Source: Mucilaginibacter phenanthrenivorans
GTDB taxonomy: Bacteria; Bacteroidota; Bacteroidia; Sphingobacteriales; Sphingobacteriaceae
Reading direction: 5' to 3'
Assembly (NCBI RefSeq): GCF_024721155.1
Contig: NZ_JAHVAP010000001.1
Location: forward strand, 620,001 to 684,000
Length of the DNA stretch: 64,000 bases
Shown: piece after piece, positions 9,790-19,096 of the stretch
Numbering within the stretch: the first letter of the stretch is position 1
Layout of the letters: each line of letters starts with the position of its first letter
Position numbers and translations under genes: made by a program
Notes under the pieces: generated by a model
What the model saw: only the letters and a program-made list of their open reading frames with translations
Databases searched by the model: none
Told to the model about the DNA's origin: nothing

Positions 9790-11085
9790 TTAAAGTTTAA
9801 CAGGAGTGCCTTTGTAGAATTCGTAGATCTCTATGGTAAGGGCCGCGTTGTACTTTGCCTGTATATATTGTTGAAGGGCCTGCGTGTACAGGGATTTTTG
9901 CTGTAGAAAGTCAACCATGTTTACGATACCTACTTTTAATTGCTCGTTAGCGACCCGGTAAGTTTCCTGGTTGTATTTAAATGCCTCGGCTGCCGCATCA
10001 TATTGATTTTGTGAATTGACCACGTTGATGTAAGCCTTTTCGATCGTTAGCGCAAGGGTCGTTTGGGTATCTTTTAGCGAGAGCCTGGCCTGATCAATAT
10101 TGATCTTCGCTTCCGCCCGGTTCACCTGGTTAACTTTGCGGGTAAAAATGGGAACGGACAAGGTAAGTCCGATCTGCTGGTTAAAGCCGTTGTTCAACTG
10201 GTTAAAATAACCGCTCCCAGCGCCCTGGTAGCTGCTGCCGGCAAAGCCCGAGGCGGTAAGGGTAGGCAGGTAACCGGAATTGGCTTTTTGCAATCCGAAT
10301 TCGGCCGATTTAATATTCAGCTCGCCATTTTTTACCTCCGGGCGATCTTTAAGGGCCGTTTGTTGTACGTTCAGCAGCTTATCGACCGCTTTTTTAGAAA
10401 TGATGGTATCGGGTGTGACCACATCGAACGTCGCTACGGTCAGCTGAAGGAGCTGTTTCAGACTGATCAGGTCCTGGCGCTGTGCATTTTCGGCGGTAAC
10501 CAGTGTGTATTTGTCGTTTGCCAGCTGGGCCAGCAGCTGGGCAACGTCCTTTTGTGCGATACTGCCGGCTTCCAGGCGTTTTTTGGCCCGGTCTACCTGT
10601 GCCTGTGAAGTAGCGACTACATTTTGCTGGTAAATGATGGTTTCTTTATCCAGTAAAATATTCAGGTAATATTGGGTGATCTGCAGGGTCAGGTCATTGA
10701 CCTGTTGCAGGATGCTCAGGTTGGCCCGCTCTACTTCCAAGTTCTTTTGCCGGATATCGCTTTTGATGTAGCCGCCCTGGTAAAGAGTCCAGGATGATGT
10801 CAGTCCGTAGTTACCGGAGCCATAAACCGCTTCGTTGTGATAATGATTGACATATTGGGTGGCTGAACCATACAAATTGGGTAATGCAGCACCCCTGGAA
10901 AGGATCAGTTCCTGCTGGCTGGTTTGCTGGCTGAGCCGGGCGCCGCTCACCTGGATATTGTTTTTTTTGGCGTAGTCCAGACAGGTCTGCAAATTCCATT
11001 TAACAACGTTCAGGCTGTCCTGGGCAAACACTGTCATCCCGCTGATCAGGCAGCTGAAAAATAATAAAATTCCTTTTGGGTTCAT
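9790..11085 (-). CDS. TolC-family outer membrane efflux protein
   Basis: This 431-residue protein has a signal peptide (cleavage near VFAQ, residues 19-22) and two outer-membrane-efflux repeats. Each repeat has a long coiled helix rich in Gln, Ala and Asn (for example RPEVKNGELNIKSAEFGL, residues about 250-270, and SLKDTQTTLALTIEKAYIN). As the first gene of the minus-strand unit tolC-macA-ATPase-macB-small secreted protein, it probably carries the operon promoter. The inverted repeat at 11142-11174 lies 57-89 bases upstream of its start. A CCTTTG box near 11120 on the minus strand could be part of a -7 element. Confidence 0.94.
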   Translation of the reverse strand: MNPKGILLFFSCLISGMTVFAQDSLNVVKWNLQTCLDYAKKNNIQVSGARLSQQTSQQELILSRGAALPNLYGSATQYVNHYHNEAVYGSGNYGLTSSWTLYQGGYIKSDIRQKNLEVERANLSILQQVNDLTLQITQYYLNILLDKETIIYQQNVVATSQAQVDRAKKRLEAGSIAQKDVAQLLAQLANDKYTLVTAENAQRQDLISLKQLLQLTVATFDVVTPDTIISKKAVDKLLNVQQTALKDRPEVKNGELNIKSAEFGLQKANSGYLPTLTASGFAGSSYQGAGSGYFNQLNNGFNQQIGLTLSVPIFTRKVNQVNRAEAKINIDQARLSLKDTQTTLALTIEKAYINVVNSQNQYDAAAEAFKYNQETYRVANEQLKVGIVNMVDFLQQKSLYTQALQQYIQAKYNAALTIEIYEFYKGTPVKL

Positions 11086-11141
11086 GTACGGTGGTGCTTC
11101 TTCACGGGCAAAGGAATCATATAAAACCCGGTAAAAAAACG

Positions 11142-11174
11142 AGTGCCGATACTATCGCGATTTGTATCGACACT
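11142..11174. promoter_or_regulatory. Long inverted repeat upstream of the efflux operon
   Basis: AGTGCCGATAC and GTATCGACACT are complementary over 10 of 11 positions (the other is a G-T wobble) and are separated by 11 bases that include TATCGCGA. No T tract follows and the repeat sits upstream of the first gene, so an operator is more likely than a terminator. The adjacent LytTR regulator is one candidate binder. Confidence 0.5.
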
Positions 11175-11298
11175 TTCCTGTTTTAACCATAGCTGCCTTA
11201 CCCAAACTGGTTGTGTGACCACCGGTTTTGTCGCTTTTGGCTAACGTATTAATTGATTCAGCTAAAGCTGCTTAATAAGTCGGCGGCTATAATACCCG

Positions 11299-14274
11299 TC
11301 ATTTTGATGAACTTTGAGCAAGCACCGCTGTTTTTTGATTTTTCGTCATACCTGTATAATCCGCCACTGCGGTTTTATTGGTGATGTCGCCTATCACCTC
11401 ATCCAGCTCGGTTGCTGAAGTTTGCAGGTAGTCCAGTATTTGCTTTCTGTCAACCGCGTTCGTCTGTTCATCAACGGCGAGCGGGATAAGCGCCATTATC
11501 CGGGCCAGCGGGGCCCTGATCACATGCGACTGCATCCATGATATTTCCTTAAGTTTTACGTTCTGTTCTTCTATCGCCTGTATATAATTCAATCGCTCTG
11601 TAATGTCATTTATGGCTACGATTTTTGCCCTTTTTCCTTTGTATTGAATATGTTTGCTTTGAGCATCCACCTGGATCAAATTGGCGTCCTTCTTTTTATG
11701 GGTGAAAACGTCGTGAAAAGTAACGGTTTTTTGTTTGGCGTCCCGGATTAAGGCTTTTTCCATTTCCGGTATTTTCCCAGGCGGCCGGATGTCTTTGATG
11801 GTCATGGAGAGAAACTCTTTCCTGCTGTAGCCATAATGGTGGATCGCTGCCTGGTTAACATCCAAAAACCTTAAGGTGTCCAGGTCAAATACCCATTTTG
11901 GCAGCGGACTAAACTGGAACAATTCGCTGTACCGTTTTTCCGACTCCATTAAACGGGCCTCACTCAACTTGCGTTCTGATATGTCTTTAAAATAAACCGA
12001 CAAGCCGTAGGCTGAAGGGTAGGCACCGATTTCGTACCATTTATCCAAAGGCTGGTAATAGTCTTCGAAATGAACCGGTTTGCCCGACTCAATGGCCAGG
12101 TGGTATTTTTTATAGGAATCAGAATTAATGGCATCAGCAAATATGTCCCATAAGTCATGGCCAAGCACTTCTTTTTTTGTTCGGCGAAGTGCTTTTTCGG
12201 CCATTTTGTTCCAATAATTGACCACCCAATTTTTATCAACGGCAAAAAAAGCGTCCCCGATGCTTTCCAATATGATATTCCTTTCCTTCAGCGCATGCTT
12301 CGCATTAAGCTCAGCCTTTACCCGTGCATCGACATCCTGGAAACTACCATATATCCTTACGCATTTACCGTCGATGAATTCGGGCTCACCAATTACGCGC
12401 ACCCATTTTATATTTTTTTTTGCCGTTACAATTTGTAGTTCCAAATCAAAAGCAGTCCTCTTTTCAATAGCCTTATTTACCTTGCGGGTGATCAGGCTGC
12501 GGTCTTTCCCCTCTTTGTAAAAACTGAGGCCGGTTGCCAGGCCGGGCTCAAAATCTCCGGCTACTTCATGTATTTCCTTAGTGATGGTTGACCAGTAGAG
12601 CGTTTCCCTGACCAGGTCAACCTCCCAGCCGCCTATCCGGGCAAGGCCGTTTACCTTGTTCAGCAGGTTCTCGAGGTTTTTTTTATCGGTAATGTCCTTA
12701 CCGACACAAAATATCAGGCCTTCCTCTGTGCCGCTCGTAGCTGTCCATGAAATCCATTTGATCTTGCCGGATTTCGTGATGAACCGGTTTTCGAAGTAGA
12801 TGGTAGCTCCGGCCTTTACAAAACTTTGGGTCCTGGCTTTACTTTCAACAAGCTCATCCGGGTGTACCAGTGCATTCATGGGCATCGCTAACAGTTCCTC
12901 CTCGGTATATTCCAGTAAAATGCTCATCGCCGGGTTTACCTTTTTAAAATAACGGTCGGCACCTAAAATGGCGATAATATCCGGGGCAAAATTAAATACC
13001 TGGTCAAGGTCCTGTTCCAGTTGTTTACGCCTGATCTCCGCACCAAAATGGGTTCCAAATGAATTAAATAGTGCTATAAGGTTATTTTCCGGGATTTCAT
13101 CGTCGCACATCCCCAATAGTAAAACACCAATAACCGCATTTTCTGAAACGAGGGGAATGCCATAAGCTTTTTTCAAATCTGCCAGCCTGGCCGCGTGCCT
13201 ACGTATAAATTCTTTCCGTTCATCGAGATGGTCCCACACGAGTATGTTTTGGACCGCCCAGGCGGCGCCCGGCAGGCTTTCCCCTTTTGCAAAACTTTTT
13301 AAGCGTTCACTTGCATCATAAAATTGCTTCATGTCCGGGATGCCGGATATATGCGCTGCCAAACTGATCCTGTTCTTATCGGCGCCGATCAGCCAAACTT
13401 CTGCCAGTGTAAAATTACCGTAATCCACCAGCCTTTGCAGTAGTTTATCCAATAACAGGTTCAGCGCAAGGGGTTCATTGAAAATCAGGCTGATCCCGGA
13501 TAAAAGGGATTTTTTCATTTCTTCATTTTTGCGCTGCGTAACATCGCGTTCAATGGCTATCCAGTGCGTAAACCTGCCTTTTTCGCCGGCTACGAGGTTA
13601 AGGGTAAAATTTATCCAAAATTCTTCGCCGTTCTTTTTATAGTTAATGAGTGTCACCTCGCAGGATTCCCAACGGCGCATACATTCACTTAGCCGTTTTA
13701 CTTCCTGCATGTCGGTTTTCGGCCCCTGTAACATACGGGGTGTTTTACCGATCACCTCGTCGGCTGTATAACCCGTCATTTTGGTAAATGCTTCATTCAC
13801 ATATAAAATCCGCGGCCCCGGTTCATCAAACGGTCCTGCTTCCGTAATAAGTACGGCATCCATCGTATTGGTGATCACGGACTCCAGCAGTTTCAGGCGG
13901 TCTTCTTCCTTTTTCTGTTTGCTGACATCCCTGAAGTTACACACAATAGCGGCAACGGCAGGGTCAACCAGCATATTCGTGTAGGTGCATTCCAGCCAGA
14001 TCTCCGGTTTTGCCCGGAAACAGCAGGTGAGTGATAAGCCGGGTACGGCCAACACATTTTGTAAGGTATTACGAACGATCAACTGATCATCGAAATGCGC
14101 CGGCTCTTGAATGCTTGTTTGAGACTGCTCCAATACATCCCAGCCGTTTATGTGCTGTGCCGAAGGGCTGTGGTATATGGTTTGAAAGGAGGCATCCAGG
14201 AGCATTATACCTGAATGATTGTTTTCAAATAATTTCCTGAACAGGTGATCGTCAATAATTCGCTTTTGTTTCAT
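11299..14274 (-). CDS. Multi-PAS/GAF sensor protein with a DHp-like end and no ATPase domain
   Basis: This 991-residue cytoplasmic protein has no signal or membrane helix. Domains by eye: PAS 11-120, PAS/PAC 125-250 (ITEAGPFDEPGPRILYVNEAF, then HWIAIERDVTQRK), GAF about 255-415, PAS 420-530, PAS 540-650, PAS 660-765, PAS/PAC 770-895. A final helical region runs from about 897 to 975 with SHVIRAPLARIMALIPL. That last segment resembles a histidine-kinase dimerisation and phosphoacceptor helix pair with its H box. The protein then ends; N, G1 and G2 boxes of a HATPase are absent. It therefore probably integrates small-molecule or redox signals and acts through phosphotransfer or partner kinases. 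Its last two domains are paralogous to the protein at 62936-63973. Confidence 0.85.
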   Translation of the reverse strand: MKQKRIIDDHLFRKLFENNHSGIMLLDASFQTIYHSPSAQHINGWDVLEQSQTSIQEPAHFDDQLIVRNTLQNVLAVPGLSLTCCFRAKPEIWLECTYTNMLVDPAVAAIVCNFRDVSKQKKEEDRLKLLESVITNTMDAVLITEAGPFDEPGPRILYVNEAFTKMTGYTADEVIGKTPRMLQGPKTDMQEVKRLSECMRRWESCEVTLINYKKNGEEFWINFTLNLVAGEKGRFTHWIAIERDVTQRKNEEMKKSLLSGISLIFNEPLALNLLLDKLLQRLVDYGNFTLAEVWLIGADKNRISLAAHISGIPDMKQFYDASERLKSFAKGESLPGAAWAVQNILVWDHLDERKEFIRRHAARLADLKKAYGIPLVSENAVIGVLLLGMCDDEIPENNLIALFNSFGTHFGAEIRRKQLEQDLDQVFNFAPDIIAILGADRYFKKVNPAMSILLEYTEEELLAMPMNALVHPDELVESKARTQSFVKAGATIYFENRFITKSGKIKWISWTATSGTEEGLIFCVGKDITDKKNLENLLNKVNGLARIGGWEVDLVRETLYWSTITKEIHEVAGDFEPGLATGLSFYKEGKDRSLITRKVNKAIEKRTAFDLELQIVTAKKNIKWVRVIGEPEFIDGKCVRIYGSFQDVDARVKAELNAKHALKERNIILESIGDAFFAVDKNWVVNYWNKMAEKALRRTKKEVLGHDLWDIFADAINSDSYKKYHLAIESGKPVHFEDYYQPLDKWYEIGAYPSAYGLSVYFKDISERKLSEARLMESEKRYSELFQFSPLPKWVFDLDTLRFLDVNQAAIHHYGYSRKEFLSMTIKDIRPPGKIPEMEKALIRDAKQKTVTFHDVFTHKKKDANLIQVDAQSKHIQYKGKRAKIVAINDITERLNYIQAIEEQNVKLKEISWMQSHVIRAPLARIMALIPLAVDEQTNAVDRKQILDYLQTSATELDEVIGDITNKTAVADYTGMTKNQKTAVLAQSSSK

Positions 14275-15029
14275 ACATTTCTATAAATACGCTGATTTAT
14301 TGAAAGCCAAAAAAGGGAAGAAACTTTAGGAACGAGTTGGATACGGTTTTGGGTTCTTTATAAATTTAGCTTTTAACCTGCAAGGAAATTGTTTTTATTC
14401 ATTATTACAAGCAGGCAAATGGGTAATTGTTTTAATGTGACGAAATTAACCATAAAACAGGGCGTTTTACATCGTACTCCTGAGCTTTGCCAATTTCCAG
14501 GTGGTTCAAACGCGTTCAGGGTGCATGGCGAAATTTGTTCCGGGTGATGCAACCGATGGTGAAAATGCAAAATCGGGCTGATCAGAATACCTGAGCTTTT
14601 CCCGGTTAGAATGAGGTTAGACCAGGTTTTACTTGTATACCAGGATCAGTGGTTGCCGGATGCTTTTTGCCGGTCGCGCTGCAAATACTACATCAGAAAA
14701 ATTAGCGAATGCCGATTTTTATATTAACCTTTACGACAATTGATTTAACTTATAGTAATTTTTAAAGCACATGGATAGTTATATCTGCCTGTTATTAACT
14801 GTCGTAACATTGGTTGCCTTCGATTTAATACCGCCCTATCGCAAGGGACATATTGCGAATTTCATGAGAAAAAAGGGGTAACAACCTGGCCTATTTCAGG
14901 CAGAACAGGCTTTTTTTGCGCCGCTAATATGCTCCGCCTTTAAAGAAGATTCCCCTCTGCCTTTAACTTTGACCGTGCTCTACTGATTGAATTTCAAGTA
15001 TATATAATCACGGATGGCTTGATGCACAG
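14275..15029. other. Intergenic region with little recognisable content
   Basis: This 755-base stretch separates the PAS gene start from the RRM gene end. Apart from the possible 36-codon ORF at 14771-14881, I see no conserved gene, no RNA signature and no strong repeat. The minus-strand frame at 14373-14570 has implausible composition. Confidence 0.6.
14771..14881 (+). CDS. Possible 36-residue small membrane protein
   Basis: ATG to TAA encodes a hydrophobic segment (ICLLLTVVTLVAFDLI, residues 5-20) followed by a short basic tail (PPYRKG, then FMRKKG). One membrane helix with a positive cytoplasmic tail is a common form for bacterial small proteins. AACTTATAGTAAT upstream is AT-rich. A GCCT/AGGC pairing followed by seven T residues at about 14891-14917 could end a short transcript. 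There is no homology evidence, and chance is a real alternative. Confidence 0.25.
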   Translation: MDSYICLLLTVVTLVAFDLIPPYRKGHIANFMRKKG

Positions 15030-15362
15030 TCATGAACGCCTGGGGCGTTTGGGCTTCTGCTGTACCCGGTTATCATGGCGGGGATAAGCAGCGCCGGCGC
15101 CGGCCGGTTTTACTCCTTGCTTTTCTTCAGCAAAGCGCACACTAACCGTCCGGCCATCAATGCTGGTGCCATCGAGCGCCTGTATAGCCCGGTTGGCGCC
15201 CACCTCATCACTCATCGTAATAAAACCATAACCCTTGGGATCGCCGGTTTCCTTGTCGGTCACCAGCGTCACCGTGTTCACCATGCCGTGGGCACTGAAC
15301 AATTCAACCAGCGCGATCTGCTGGAAATCTTTGGGAAACCCCACTATGAATAATTTTGCCAT
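15030..15362 (-). CDS. RRM-domain RNA-binding protein
   Basis: This 110-residue protein has one RNA recognition motif. RNP2 is KLFIVGFP at residues 3-10 and RNP1 is KGYGFITM at residues 43-50, with a conserved ALDGTSIDGRTVSVRFAEE strand. It ends in a basic, Pro/Arg-rich tail (KPKRPRRS). Small single-RRM proteins of this kind occur in cyanobacteria and Bacteroidota and bind single-stranded RNA; some rise in cold. A close paralogue with the same ending lies at 51658-51963. No operon partner is apparent. Confidence 0.92.
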   Translation of the reverse strand: MAKLFIVGFPKDFQQIALVELFSAHGMVNTVTLVTDKETGDPKGYGFITMSDEVGANRAIQALDGTSIDGRTVSVRFAEEKQGVKPAGAGAAYPRHDNRVQQKPKRPRRS

Positions 15363-15475
15363 ACTGGGTGCAAAGATACCAACAGGCGGCTAAACGCCTA
15401 TTACGCAGGATCTGAATTGAAACAATGGTGCTGCGTTTCCTTTAACGAACATCTGTGTGGTTTTAGTTAGTGCCG

Positions 15476-15661
15476 TTACATTTTCCGAAAACAATTGCGT
15501 TTTGCGCCCTGCAGTCCGCCCGAAATAGGTAACGCCTCTATGATATGCATGCTTTTTCCTTTAAAGCCACCCTCTTCCAACAAATAAACGGCCCCGGCCA
15601 AACTGTCCAAACCACCACCTACGAAATAGGTATGAGATATTTCTAATGGAGATTGATCCAA
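15476..15661 (-). pseudogene. Relic of a second oleate hydratase (N-terminal fragment)
   Basis: Sixty-one codons encode an FAD-binding opening, YFVGGGLDSLAGAVYLLEEG, then HIIEALPISGG. This aligns with [20 protein letters not shown] and [11 protein letters not shown] near the start of the intact oleate hydratase encoded just upstream on the same strand. The frame then diverges (LQGAKRNCFRKM) and stops, whereas the family needs about 500 further residues. The fragment is not a copy of its neighbour but of a diverged family member. It is best read as a remnant left by deletion; translation is possible but unlikely to give a functional enzyme. Confidence 0.75.
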
Positions 15662-15725
15662 TTAGAAATTGCGAAACCAGTAACCGATTGAAAAAATGTT
15701 GTACATGGCTGCTGGTATTGGTTGA

Positions 15726-17498
15726 TTACAAGAGTTTCGCTTCCCGTAATACTTCTTCAAAATATGTACCCTCAATCTTTTTCAGTCCGTATTTTTCTAT
15801 GAGCGTTAACAGCCAGGGAAGATCCAACGCTTTCAGATTCTTTTTGTCATTCAGAAAATAAATGGATTCTAAAAGTACCCTGATATCGAAAGATGAAGCG
15901 AAAACTTCAGGAACGCCCCGGTCTACGTCCAATAAAGTATAAACTGCTTCCATTGCCGTACGCACAGAATATTCTGTGGTAAATACCGTGTCTTTTTCAG
16001 TTTCTGCAAAATTGCCGATAAATGCCAGGTTAACAGAACCTTTCGGAACGACCAATGGACGGTCTCCCTGTGCACGGGGCATAAAATAAGAAGTAATATA
16101 GGGCATACGGCAAGGGATGGTGTTTGCTGAGTTTTTGGCAATAGCTGAAATTTCACTTTCAGGAACGCCAATATGATAAAGCAATTCTTCGCACAATTCG
16201 ACTCCGGAACATTCTGTTATTTTTTTTTTAATATAGTCACCCGGTTTGTCTGAAAATAAGCCATATACCCAAACAATCACCTCATTGTCTTTCTGTGCTT
16301 TGAAGTGGGGTTGGCGGGAGATAGAAAAACCATATAACCAACTTGAATCTTTGATGGTCACAGGTCCGCTGGTAACAATGCTGCCACTTTTTGGGGCCTT
16401 CTTTGTTATTTTTTCTATATAAGGCAATACTTTATCATCTGTCAATGTGATGGTGCCGGAAATAACCCAATTGGCTTCCGGAATATTTTCGCAGAATTTT
16501 TCAGGTTTTCCGAAGCTGTCATCTTGATGTGCCAGATTTTTCCAAAGTTTCCAGCTGCCGCCAATATCCTGTGTTACAGGCGCCGGCGTATTGTTATCAC
16601 CATAAGTGCTGCTTTCTGTGATAGATCCATTGGTTATAAATATCAAATCATTTTCGGTTAAATGAATTAGTTTTTCTTCACCATTCTGAATCAGCTCTAT
16701 GTACTGGGCTACTTTCTTATTGTCTTTTGTATCGACGAGAATGTTTTGAACTTTCGTATCGTACTGGAAATGGACGCCGTGTTCCTTCAGATAACTAACA
16801 AGGGGTAAAATCAATGACTCGTATTGGTTGTACCTGGTAAAACGAAGCGAAGACATATCGGCAATTTTGCCTATGTGGGGTATAAAACGCAGCACATACC
16901 GGCGCATTTCCAAAGCACTTGCCCAAGGTTCGAAAGCGAACATTGTGGCCCAATATAACCAAAAGTTAGAATTGAAGAAATCTCCGGTGAATACCTGGTC
17001 TATTTGTACATCCTGCAATTTTTCTTCGGGAGTCAAAATCAGTTTTATCAATTCCTGTACGGCCTTTGGCGTTAAGGTAAGTTTTCCATCGGTAGAAAGA
17101 CGCGCTCCTTTATTTAGGATCACCCTTGTGTGAGAGAAAGAAGGATCTTCTTTATTCAGCCAATAAAATTCGTCCAATACAGATGCTCCCTCCGTATCAA
17201 GAGAAGGAATACTACGGAACAAATCCCACAAAGTCTCAAAATGAATCTCCATCTCCCGCCCCCCACGGATGATGTATCCCTTTTGCTCATTCCAAATTCC
17301 GTCCATACTTCCGCCAGGCAGGGGCAGCTCTTCTAAAATGTGGATCTTTTTTCCATTCATCTGTCCGTCACGGATCAGAAATGCAGCTGCAGAAAGAGAT
17401 GCCAGTCCGGAACCAATTAGGTAGGCTGATTTTTCATCTATTTTTGCAGGTTTTTTCGGTCGTGCAAATGCTTCATAATTTCCTTTACTGTAATACAT
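15726..17498 (-). CDS. ohyA: Oleate hydratase (myosin-cross-reactive antigen family)
   Basis: This 590-residue FAD enzyme adds water to the cis-9 double bond of oleic and related fatty acids, giving 10-hydroxystearate; it is associated with detoxifying free unsaturated fatty acids. Visible hallmarks are the N-terminal dinucleotide-binding site [13 protein letters not shown] (residues 26-38), the loop [19 protein letters not shown] (about 75-95) typical of the family, and [26 protein letters not shown] in the substrate region. The C-terminus carries [28 protein letters not shown]. Length fits the family (560-650). No signal peptide is present. A relic of a second family member lies just downstream. 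Confidence 0.95.
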   Translation of the reverse strand: MYYSKGNYEAFARPKKPAKIDEKSAYLIGSGLASLSAAAFLIRDGQMNGKKIHILEELPLPGGSMDGIWNEQKGYIIRGGREMEIHFETLWDLFRSIPSLDTEGASVLDEFYWLNKEDPSFSHTRVILNKGARLSTDGKLTLTPKAVQELIKLILTPEEKLQDVQIDQVFTGDFFNSNFWLYWATMFAFEPWASALEMRRYVLRFIPHIGKIADMSSLRFTRYNQYESLILPLVSYLKEHGVHFQYDTKVQNILVDTKDNKKVAQYIELIQNGEEKLIHLTENDLIFITNGSITESSTYGDNNTPAPVTQDIGGSWKLWKNLAHQDDSFGKPEKFCENIPEANWVISGTITLTDDKVLPYIEKITKKAPKSGSIVTSGPVTIKDSSWLYGFSISRQPHFKAQKDNEVIVWVYGLFSDKPGDYIKKKITECSGVELCEELLYHIGVPESEISAIAKNSANTIPCRMPYITSYFMPRAQGDRPLVVPKGSVNLAFIGNFAETEKDTVFTTEYSVRTAMEAVYTLLDVDRGVPEVFASSFDIRVLLESIYFLNDKKNLKALDLPWLLTLIEKYGLKKIEGTYFEEVLREAKLL

Positions 17499-17659
17499 AA
17501 CTTGTTTTTTTATAAAATGATTTTTTTACGATACCAATTTTAAGAGCCCCTGGTATAGGTAAACAAAGCTATGGAGATCCCCGGCTGTTCATTATGACAG
17601 CCCTCAGCCGAAAAAATGATCCTTATCATGGGCTGAAAAATAGCATCCGGCATTATAAT

Positions 17660-17914
17660 TCATTTTTCACGCCCAATACTTTCAGGATGGCTGATCTGCG
17701 GCACATGGTATATAGCAGCAACAGGTTTGTTATTTTCCATAAAATACTTCACGATATCAATCACCTTTTCGTTGATCCGCAAGTATTCAGGTTCGATTTG
17801 CCTATGACACGCATCGCCTTTTACAACATTGGGAAAGTGTCCTGTTGGTAGATGCTCATTGTCGTTGTTGGAATGATGTACTATTGTAGCCATTTTCATC
17901 GAGGGTGTTAGCAT
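17660..17914 (-). pseudogene. Decayed DJ-1/PfpI-type (class I glutamine amidotransferase-like) gene
   Basis: The 84-codon frame contains PEYLRINEKVIDIVKYFMENNKPVAAIYHVPQIS. This matches the core of PfpI/YhbO proteins, where the strand-elbow reads KPVAAICHGPQIL. Here the catalytic Cys is Tyr and the following Gly is Val. The segment that should read like DALVIPGG instead reads GDACHRQIE, as expected from small deletions shifting the frame. The N-terminal half and the C-terminal quarter are missing; the family is about 170-190 residues. The next gene outward encodes a haloperoxidase-type hydrolase, a common stress neighbour. Confidence 0.65.
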
Positions 17915-17935
17915 GTTCTGCGTTGCCGTAAATTA

Positions 17936-17947
17936 ACGATATAACGT
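17936..17947. promoter_or_regulatory. Palindromic site ACGATATAACGT (family ACGAWATATCGT)
   Basis: It differs at one position from the perfect palindrome at 31089-31100. It lies between the PfpI relic (minus) and the haloperoxidase-type gene (plus), about 160 bases upstream of the latter. It is proposed as a site for the unknown regulator shared with 25623, 29177, 31089 and 31153. Confidence 0.4.
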
Positions 17948-18109
17948 AATAGTAAAAATGTTGTAATTCTTATTAAGTTGTTGATCTTTAATAATTTATA
18001 GAGTGGCGTGGTAATGGATGGCTACAATGCGATTGTTATGGCGTCCGGAACGGACCTGTAGTTCAGATCAACTTTTAAACAGGAGTCAATTTTTTAACAA
18101 CACAAAAAC

Positions 18110-18928
18110 ATGAAGATTACAGTAAAAGACGGTACCGAAATTTATTACAAGGACTGGGGCACAGGACAACCTTTAGTCTTTCATCATGGATGGCCTTTAT
18201 CCAGCGATGACTGGGATGCACAGATGATGTTTTTCGTAGAAAAGGGATATAGGGTAATTGCCCATGACCGCAGGGGGCACGGCAGATCAAGCCAGGGTTC
18301 TATCGGTCATGATATGGATACCTATGCAGCTGATGTGGCTGAACTTACCGAATTTCTTGACTTGAAAGATGCGGTGCACATCGGTCACTCCACTGGCGGC
18401 GGCGAAGTTATCCGTTATGCCGCGAAATATGGCAGGGACCGCGTAGCTAAAGCGGTACTGATCAGTGCGGTTACGCCCATAATGGTAAAAAGTGAAAGTA
18501 ACCCCGAAGGTGTTCCTTTAGCTGTTTTAGATGAAATTCGGGTGAGCACTGCAACTCAAAGGCCGCAGTTTTTCCAGGATTTCACTATCCCATTTTACGG
18601 ATATAACCGCGAAGGAGCGAAAATATCCCAGGGTACCAGGGACAATTGGTGGCGCCAGGGAATGATGGGCGGAATTAAAGCACATTATGACGGTATCAAG
18701 GCTTTTTCAGAAACAGACTTTACGGAAGATCTGAAAAGTGTAGACATTCCGGTATTGGTGCTTCATGGCGAGGATGACCAGGTAGTTCCTTTCCCTATCT
18801 CAGGAGCGAAAGCTGTTAAACTGTTAAAGAATGGAAAATTAATCTCTTATCCAGGGTTTCCTCATGGCATGCCGGCTACGGAAGCGGCAACGATAAATGC
18901 TGATCTATTGGCTTTTATTCAATCTTGA
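18110..18928 (+). CDS. Alpha/beta hydrolase, non-heme chloroperoxidase-like
   Basis: This 272-residue cytoplasmic protein has the haloperoxidase-type alpha/beta fold. The nucleophile elbow is GHSTGGG with Ser94, the acid is Asp222 or Asp223 in LHGEDDQVVP, and His252 is in GFPHGM. An oxyanion motif HHGWPLSS lies at residues 25-32. Such enzymes act as esterases or perhydrolases; the halogenating activity is a side reaction of peracid formation. No signal peptide is present. It is followed by an intrinsic terminator, so it appears to be a single-gene unit. Confidence 0.92.
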   Translation: MKITVKDGTEIYYKDWGTGQPLVFHHGWPLSSDDWDAQMMFFVEKGYRVIAHDRRGHGRSSQGSIGHDMDTYAADVAELTEFLDLKDAVHIGHSTGGGEVIRYAAKYGRDRVAKAVLISAVTPIMVKSESNPEGVPLAVLDEIRVSTATQRPQFFQDFTIPFYGYNREGAKISQGTRDNWWRQGMMGGIKAHYDGIKAFSETDFTEDLKSVDIPVLVLHGEDDQVVPFPISGAKAVKLLKNGKLISYPGFPHGMPATEAATINADLLAFIQS

Positions 18929-18960
18929 CGGAAAATTGGGTATTGGCTCATTAAATAAGT

Positions 18961-18992
18961 AAAAGGGTATCCCAACCAGGGATGCCCTTTTT
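18961..18992 (+). terminator. Intrinsic terminator after the haloperoxidase-type gene
   Basis: AAGGGTATCCC pairs with GGGATGCCCTT (11 bp, one G-U) across a 5-base loop, and the stem runs into a T tract. It lies about 35 bases after the stop codon. Confidence 0.85.
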
Positions 18993-19096
18993 ACAATATT
19001 ATGCTGATTTATAACGTATTATAAAATTAAGCTTAAATTTGACACCCGGCTTCCGTAATTTGCCCTTTCGTAAAGCATATTACTTAAACTTCTTAG

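Noticed and set aside
14373..14570. Minus-strand ORF of 65 codons
   Set aside because: No domain, His/Pro-rich composition, no start context; treated as chance ORF.
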